Both the position numbers and the translations under genes were made by a program. The notes under the pieces were generated by a model, which was given only the letters and a program-made list of their open reading frames with translations, had not been told where the DNA came from and searched no databases. 64,000 nucleotides of DNA. Source: Sabellastarte sp. h YS-2021 (taxonomy: Eukaryota; Annelida; Polychaeta; Sabellida; Sabellidae). This document shows positions 60,123 through 64,000 of the stretch, piece after piece (position 1 is the first letter of the stretch; each line of letters opens with the position of its first letter). Where the stretch lies: contig OZ024936.1 of assembly GCA_964017235.1 (NCBI GenBank), positions 49,465,028-49,529,027 of the forward strand, read 5' to 3'.

Positions 60123-60604
60123 TAGGGCCGTCACGAGTAACCGACTAATCGACAGCGGTTAGAATAGTGCTATGTACCGGTTACATATTATAAACTATAA
60201 AGTAAGAATAATCACTTAATGTAGTAAAAGATGGCAGAAGGTCTGAATCTGTAAAATATGTCCGTATTGTGACATAAAATAGGTTAAAATCCCCAAACAG
60301 CTACATTTTCTGTACTGTTTATACATTCATGTAAAACTGAAAATACCATATACCTCTTAAATCGCCCACTTCCTGTCTGAAATAAACTAAGCAGAAGTCG
60401 CAGGAAAACAGCAAAGTTATTAAATTTTACAGGTTATATACATATATTTCCATTTTATTTCACATATATATCGTTTTCAGTGCTTTTTACAATATGAAAC
60501 TTAAGATATTTGGTTCTTTTATAAATTTGATGGTTATTCGGTGTCGACACGAATAATACGTACCGATTAGAGGACATAAAATATTTGGAGTCGTGACGTC
60601 CCTA
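60123..60604. mobile_element. hAT-type MITE with a known empty site
   Basis: Ends TAGGGCCGTCACGA and TCGTGACGTCCCTA (one mismatch). A perfect 8-bp duplication ATCGTTAC lies at 60115-60122 and 60605-60612. The same site is uninterrupted at 45649-45656. Confidence 0.92.
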
Positions 60605-60621
60605 ATCGTTACTGCACTGAT

Positions 60622-60880
60622 TGGTAGGTACGTCATGACTCCAAATATTTCATTTCATGTTGGCCAATCACCAAATACTATTCGTGTTGGCACCGAATAC
60701 CCATTGAATTTATAAATATATAACAAAGATCAACATTTCAGCTCTAAAATTGAGTAAATTTGTTATTTCCATGCGACTTCTGGTTCATTTTTTTCACACT
60801 GGAAGTTGGTGATCTAACAGATACATGGTACTTTCAGTTTTACATGAATGCATAAACAACACAAAAAAATCATCGCTGTA
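60622..60880. mobile_element. Inverted partial copy of the adjacent MITE
   Basis: It starts TAGGTACGTCATGACTCC and is the diverged reverse complement of the right part of 60123-60604 (CCAAATATTTCAT, CGTGTTGGCACCGAATA, CAGTTTTACATGAATG). The other end is missing. Confidence 0.7.
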
Positions 60881-61103
60881 GTTTCAGGGTCATCTTGGGA
60901 CAAGTCCAAATTAGCTTATGTCTCTAATTAACTCGAGACTTGTAGACTACCAGAACATAAAATTTTAAGTTTGTTAATTTGTGGGAAATTATGTCCTATT
61001 TTTTAAATATCTGACAGTCTTGTCTTGTTGGCAATTGTGTATCAGTTTTTGACTTTTAGATATTTAATTTGCTGTGTGAAATTTTTGTGAATTTTTGTTA
61101 GAT

Positions 61104-63342
61104 GTAAAGGGTGTTGCACACAGGAAACGACCCTACACGATCCGATCAGACAAAATAAATAGCCCATGGTGTTTTATTGTAATGTATGCACACACACTCC
61201 GATCCTATCAGATAAGACACTGCAAGACACGACCCGACATTTCTAAATTAGAAAAGTTTCCAATTTTTATCTGGTCGCAGGGAGGGGAAAAGGGGGGGTT
61301 CTCTATTGCCCATGTAATTTAAAAATTAAACGAGACTTACCTGTAAGGTGAAGTTTGATTGTGATTCTATTCGATCACTGCTCCAGAACAGAGAAATCAC
61401 ATGAGAAGGCTTGCACTTGTCAGAGCTCACTTGTGTTTGCTGCTTTGAAGAGTTCACATGTGAAAAGTTTTTCTCTAGCATTCTAAATATATTGTGTGTA
61501 ATAAATGCTTTGGAAAGCTCAAACAGGCTGCATCCACGAAAAACATTTAAATTGTACAACATAGTCTTGCGCCAAGCTCAAGTTTTTTATATTGAGGTAA
61601 AATATTGGTGGACACAGCACAATCTAAAGCATACTCTTACATAATTCAGCTTTTAAATTAATTTACTGATTCAGCGTGCTCACTCGGAAGTGGTAAAGTT
61701 AAGTCCCTGGGACTCAATAGACTTGAAAAAAATGAGTCCTATGTTTCATTTTTGGAGTCCCAATATTTTATTCAATTCCTTGAACGTAAATTACTTAAAC
61801 CAATTTCACGTAAATTACTTAAACCAATTTCAATGTTAAATGTCAATTTCAACACTTTGTAACTAGCTAAAACTGGCTAAAACAATGTAAGTTCACTGAA
61901 TCCTGTCTTTCATTGCCCGAAAATTGTTCTTGGCTGCAGTGTAATCGTACTCTGCATAGTGTGGGCCATTTATTGTTATTTTCATTAGCCTGTCCACTTG
62001 TTCATCTCTCAACCTATTTCTGCTTTTGGACTTGATTTTATTTTGGGCAGAGAACCCCCGCTCAGAAGATGCAGAGTTAGAGGCACTACCAAAGCTAGCT
62101 CTGCAAAAACAAAATCTGGGAAAACATCACTTTGATCTTTGATAAGTATCTCACAAAATTCAGGGAAAGATTTGTTTCTATGAAGACCAACAAAATGCTT
62201 ATATGCCAAGAAATCTTGTCTGCATCTTGCTGCGTTCACAATATTTTGGTTCTCCTGCCCATACCTCTGTAACAGATAATCAAGTTCATTTTGTCCAAAT
62301 AAAGCAACTTCAGCATTGTTGTTTGTAAGTGCTTTTGGGTTTAAAATGAAAAATTGTCAGGGGCAAATGATTTTGTGCAATGAAATAAGCAGTTTTCAAC
62401 TGGCTTTCTAGTGCATCTGAGGTTTTAAGCACCTCACTAGCTTTGGCCTTTTGAAATTCCTCCCTTCCTTTAAGAATTTTAAGGTCATCTTGGTGGCTTG
62501 AGGAGGCTATATGACAAAGCAGTGCACTCCTTTGATAATCTTGCCAACCCTGGGTAAAAATGTTGCTTTTCCCTGCTTTTTGACATACAGAACAAAACAT
62601 TTTTGAATCTGAACTACAAGCAGAAGCACTGGGCTCAGCTCCACTGATTTCCAACAAATAACCAGGATTTAAAAGTTGAATCATTCAACCAAGATGGGTT
62701 ATAATGTCTAATTTTTTTTTCTTGAGAGCTGGTGATTCTGACATAATTACAGTATTGCAGGAGACTGCAGAGAAAAATGTATGTTTTACACTGGAAAATG
62801 TATGATTAACGAGGTAAAATGTATGGTTCATGTAGACAAATGTATGATTCACGTATATACTGTGTCAAACTAGCATAAAATCGCGGTAAAACAGAGAGGA
62901 ATGAGGTCTCGCGATTGAACGAGATCTCGCGGTTAGTTCTCGCAAGCTTTTTACTCGCGATTAGCAGTGGGCGATATTAAAGGAATTTGCAAATTGGACG
63001 AGTTTTCTTATTTTAATTATATAAAAGTACAGGAATATTCGTATATACTCGGGGACGACGTAAACGAGTTCACTGCTGATTATTCTGCCTCTCCTAAAAT
63101 ATGTAATACTTCATTATGACACCAGGTATTTGTATTTTAAAAAGATATTGTACACTTTTAAGCTCAGGTAAAGGCTATGCAAATCATAAGATGTACAAGC
63201 AAAGTGAAAAACTGTTGTAAAATAGCAAAACAAACGGATTGGATCGGATCCAGTGTGTTTTGACATGTCTGTCGACCTCCAGGCAAACTGTCATTAATAT
63301 GTCGGTCGTGTCGGGTCGTTTCCTGTGTGCAACACCCTTTAC
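61104..63342. mobile_element. 2.2-kb DNA transposon relic with 30-bp terminal inverted repeats
   Basis: GTAAAGGGTGTTGCACACAG begins a 30-bp repeat at 61104-61133 whose exact reverse complement ends the element at 63342. The transposase remnants at 61890-62690 lie inside. No 8-bp target duplication is visible. The right end is 100 bp before SLC20 exon 3. Confidence 0.75.
61890..62690 (-). pseudogene. hAT-like transposase remnant (TTF-type finger and dimerisation region)
   Basis: The minus-strand frame at 62684-62310 starts with a TTF-type zinc finger (MFCSVCQKAG, TQGWQDYQRSALLCHIASS) and a helical stretch ending in FIAQNHLPLTIF. From about 62300 to 61890 the frame jumps to a C-terminal part: LDYLLQRYGQENQNIV, then SASSERGFSAQNKIKSKSRN. 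The SERGFS-N-IK-RNRL signature is that of the hAT C-terminal dimerisation domain in KIAA1586/C17orf113-like proteins. The central catalytic region is deleted, and a frameshift precedes the SERGFS part. It is inactive. The 30-bp inverted repeats around it suggest one internally deleted element. Confidence 0.7.
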
Positions 63343-63442
63343 TTGTGGTGACTTGCACAGTTTTTGGTGACCCTGCTAAGTCTGCTTGTACCAGTCTAGC
63401 TGTCATAGCCCCAATTTTTGACCCTTTGTATTTTGGTTTTAG

Positions 63443-63583
63443 GCTCAGGCTGTTGGCTGGTGTGTGCCACACTTCTGAGACTCCCTGTATCTGCTACACA
63501 CAGTATTGTAGGAGCCACTGTCGGCTTTGCTCTAGTAGCACATGGAGCAAAGGGCATCAATTGGCACAAACTGGGCATGATTG
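63443..63583 (+). CDS. SLC20: SLC20 exon 3
   Basis: The acceptor TTTTGGTTTTAG ends at 63442 and the donor GTGAGT starts at 63584. The 141-nt exon is phase 1 at both ends. The translation continues exon 2 (ALAG then SGCWLVCATLLRLPVSATHS, IVGATVGFALVAHGAKG, INWHKLGMI). This is the PiT helix pair with the conserved LPVS-TH-IVGAT signature of the PHO4 family. The next exon is beyond the window. Other frames across this stretch are shadows. Confidence 0.95.
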
Positions 63584-64000
63584 GTGAGTAGGCAAAAGAG
63601 AAAATGGAACAACAGTAGAAGCCTGTCGTATTGACTTGTGTTAGCAGTATACCAGTGTTTCTCTTTTCATTTGGCTGTGGAAGAAATGAGTGAAAACACC
63701 CATGCATTGGGAATTACAAAGTTCATTCTAATTTGATCATCTGACTAATACGTTCAACGCTAGCAAAAGAACGGAAAGCTGCCACAAAATCTTTAAACTA
63801 GACATAAGAATATGGTAAAAATATATTATCCATAGATGTTTTTGAAAAATTCTCAATAAAGGGCATGTGTTATACTTGGGTGAAAAATAGGATTGTTTCT
63901 TGCCAAACTGGTTTCTAAATTATTGTGATGTCCAAATTTAAAATATAAGTACACGGAGAAAACAAACAACCACATAAATGGAAATTAGATTTTTTTTTTT
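63584..64000. other. Start of SLC20 intron 3
   Basis: AT-rich intronic DNA ending in a T-run at the window edge. No feature recognised. Confidence 0.6.

Noticed and set aside
63327..63587. 86-codon plus-strand frame across SLC20 exon 3
   Set aside because: Wrong frame; the PiT homology and the splice phases fix the true frame.

Overview
This window is intron-bearing, AT-rich animal DNA. It holds two host genes and a dense load of transposable elements. The element mix points to a lophotrochozoan, most likely a bivalve mollusc: DIRS-like retroelements, tRNA-derived SINEs, L1-like LINEs, many short hAT-type MITEs, and Helitron/Helentron-like elements carrying satellite arrays. The species cannot be named from the sequence alone.

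Host gene 1 (minus strand, 10922-15082) is a complete carbohydrate sulfotransferase. Three exons join in consistent phase to give 355 residues: a type II signal anchor, both PAPS-binding motifs and the conserved C-terminus. Host gene 2 (plus strand, from 42572 past the right edge) is the 5' part of an SLC20/PiT sodium-phosphate cotransporter. Exons 1-3 are present, all with phase-1 junctions. Intron 1 is about 3.1 kb and intron 2 about 17.5 kb.

Layout. 1-8 kb: degraded DIRS-like retroelements on the minus strand. 6.9-10.1 kb: a segment duplicated at 25.3-27.3 kb; copy 1 carries a truncated LINE flanked by about 110-bp target repeats, copy 2 carries a SINE, and each copy preserves the other's empty site. 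10.9-15.1 kb: sulfotransferase gene. 17-21 kb: LINE remnants and a SINE. 23-25.3 kb: a plus-strand tyrosine-recombinase retroelement relic. 29.6-40.2 kb: satellite-type elements, a MADF-like relic, a large foldback element, SINEs and MITEs. 41-64 kb: the SLC20 gene, whose introns hold at least seven hAT-type MITEs (several nested), three tandem-repeat arrays (169, 146 and 147 bp periods) and a 2.2-kb inverted-repeat element with hAT-like transposase remains.

The two host genes show no functional link. Almost everything else is mobile-element sequence, most of it inactive. No clearly new protein system is visible. The most unusual material is structural: the long LINE target duplication with a preserved empty site, the nested MITEs, the palindrome-array foldback element, and Helentron-like elements with nucleosome-length repeats.
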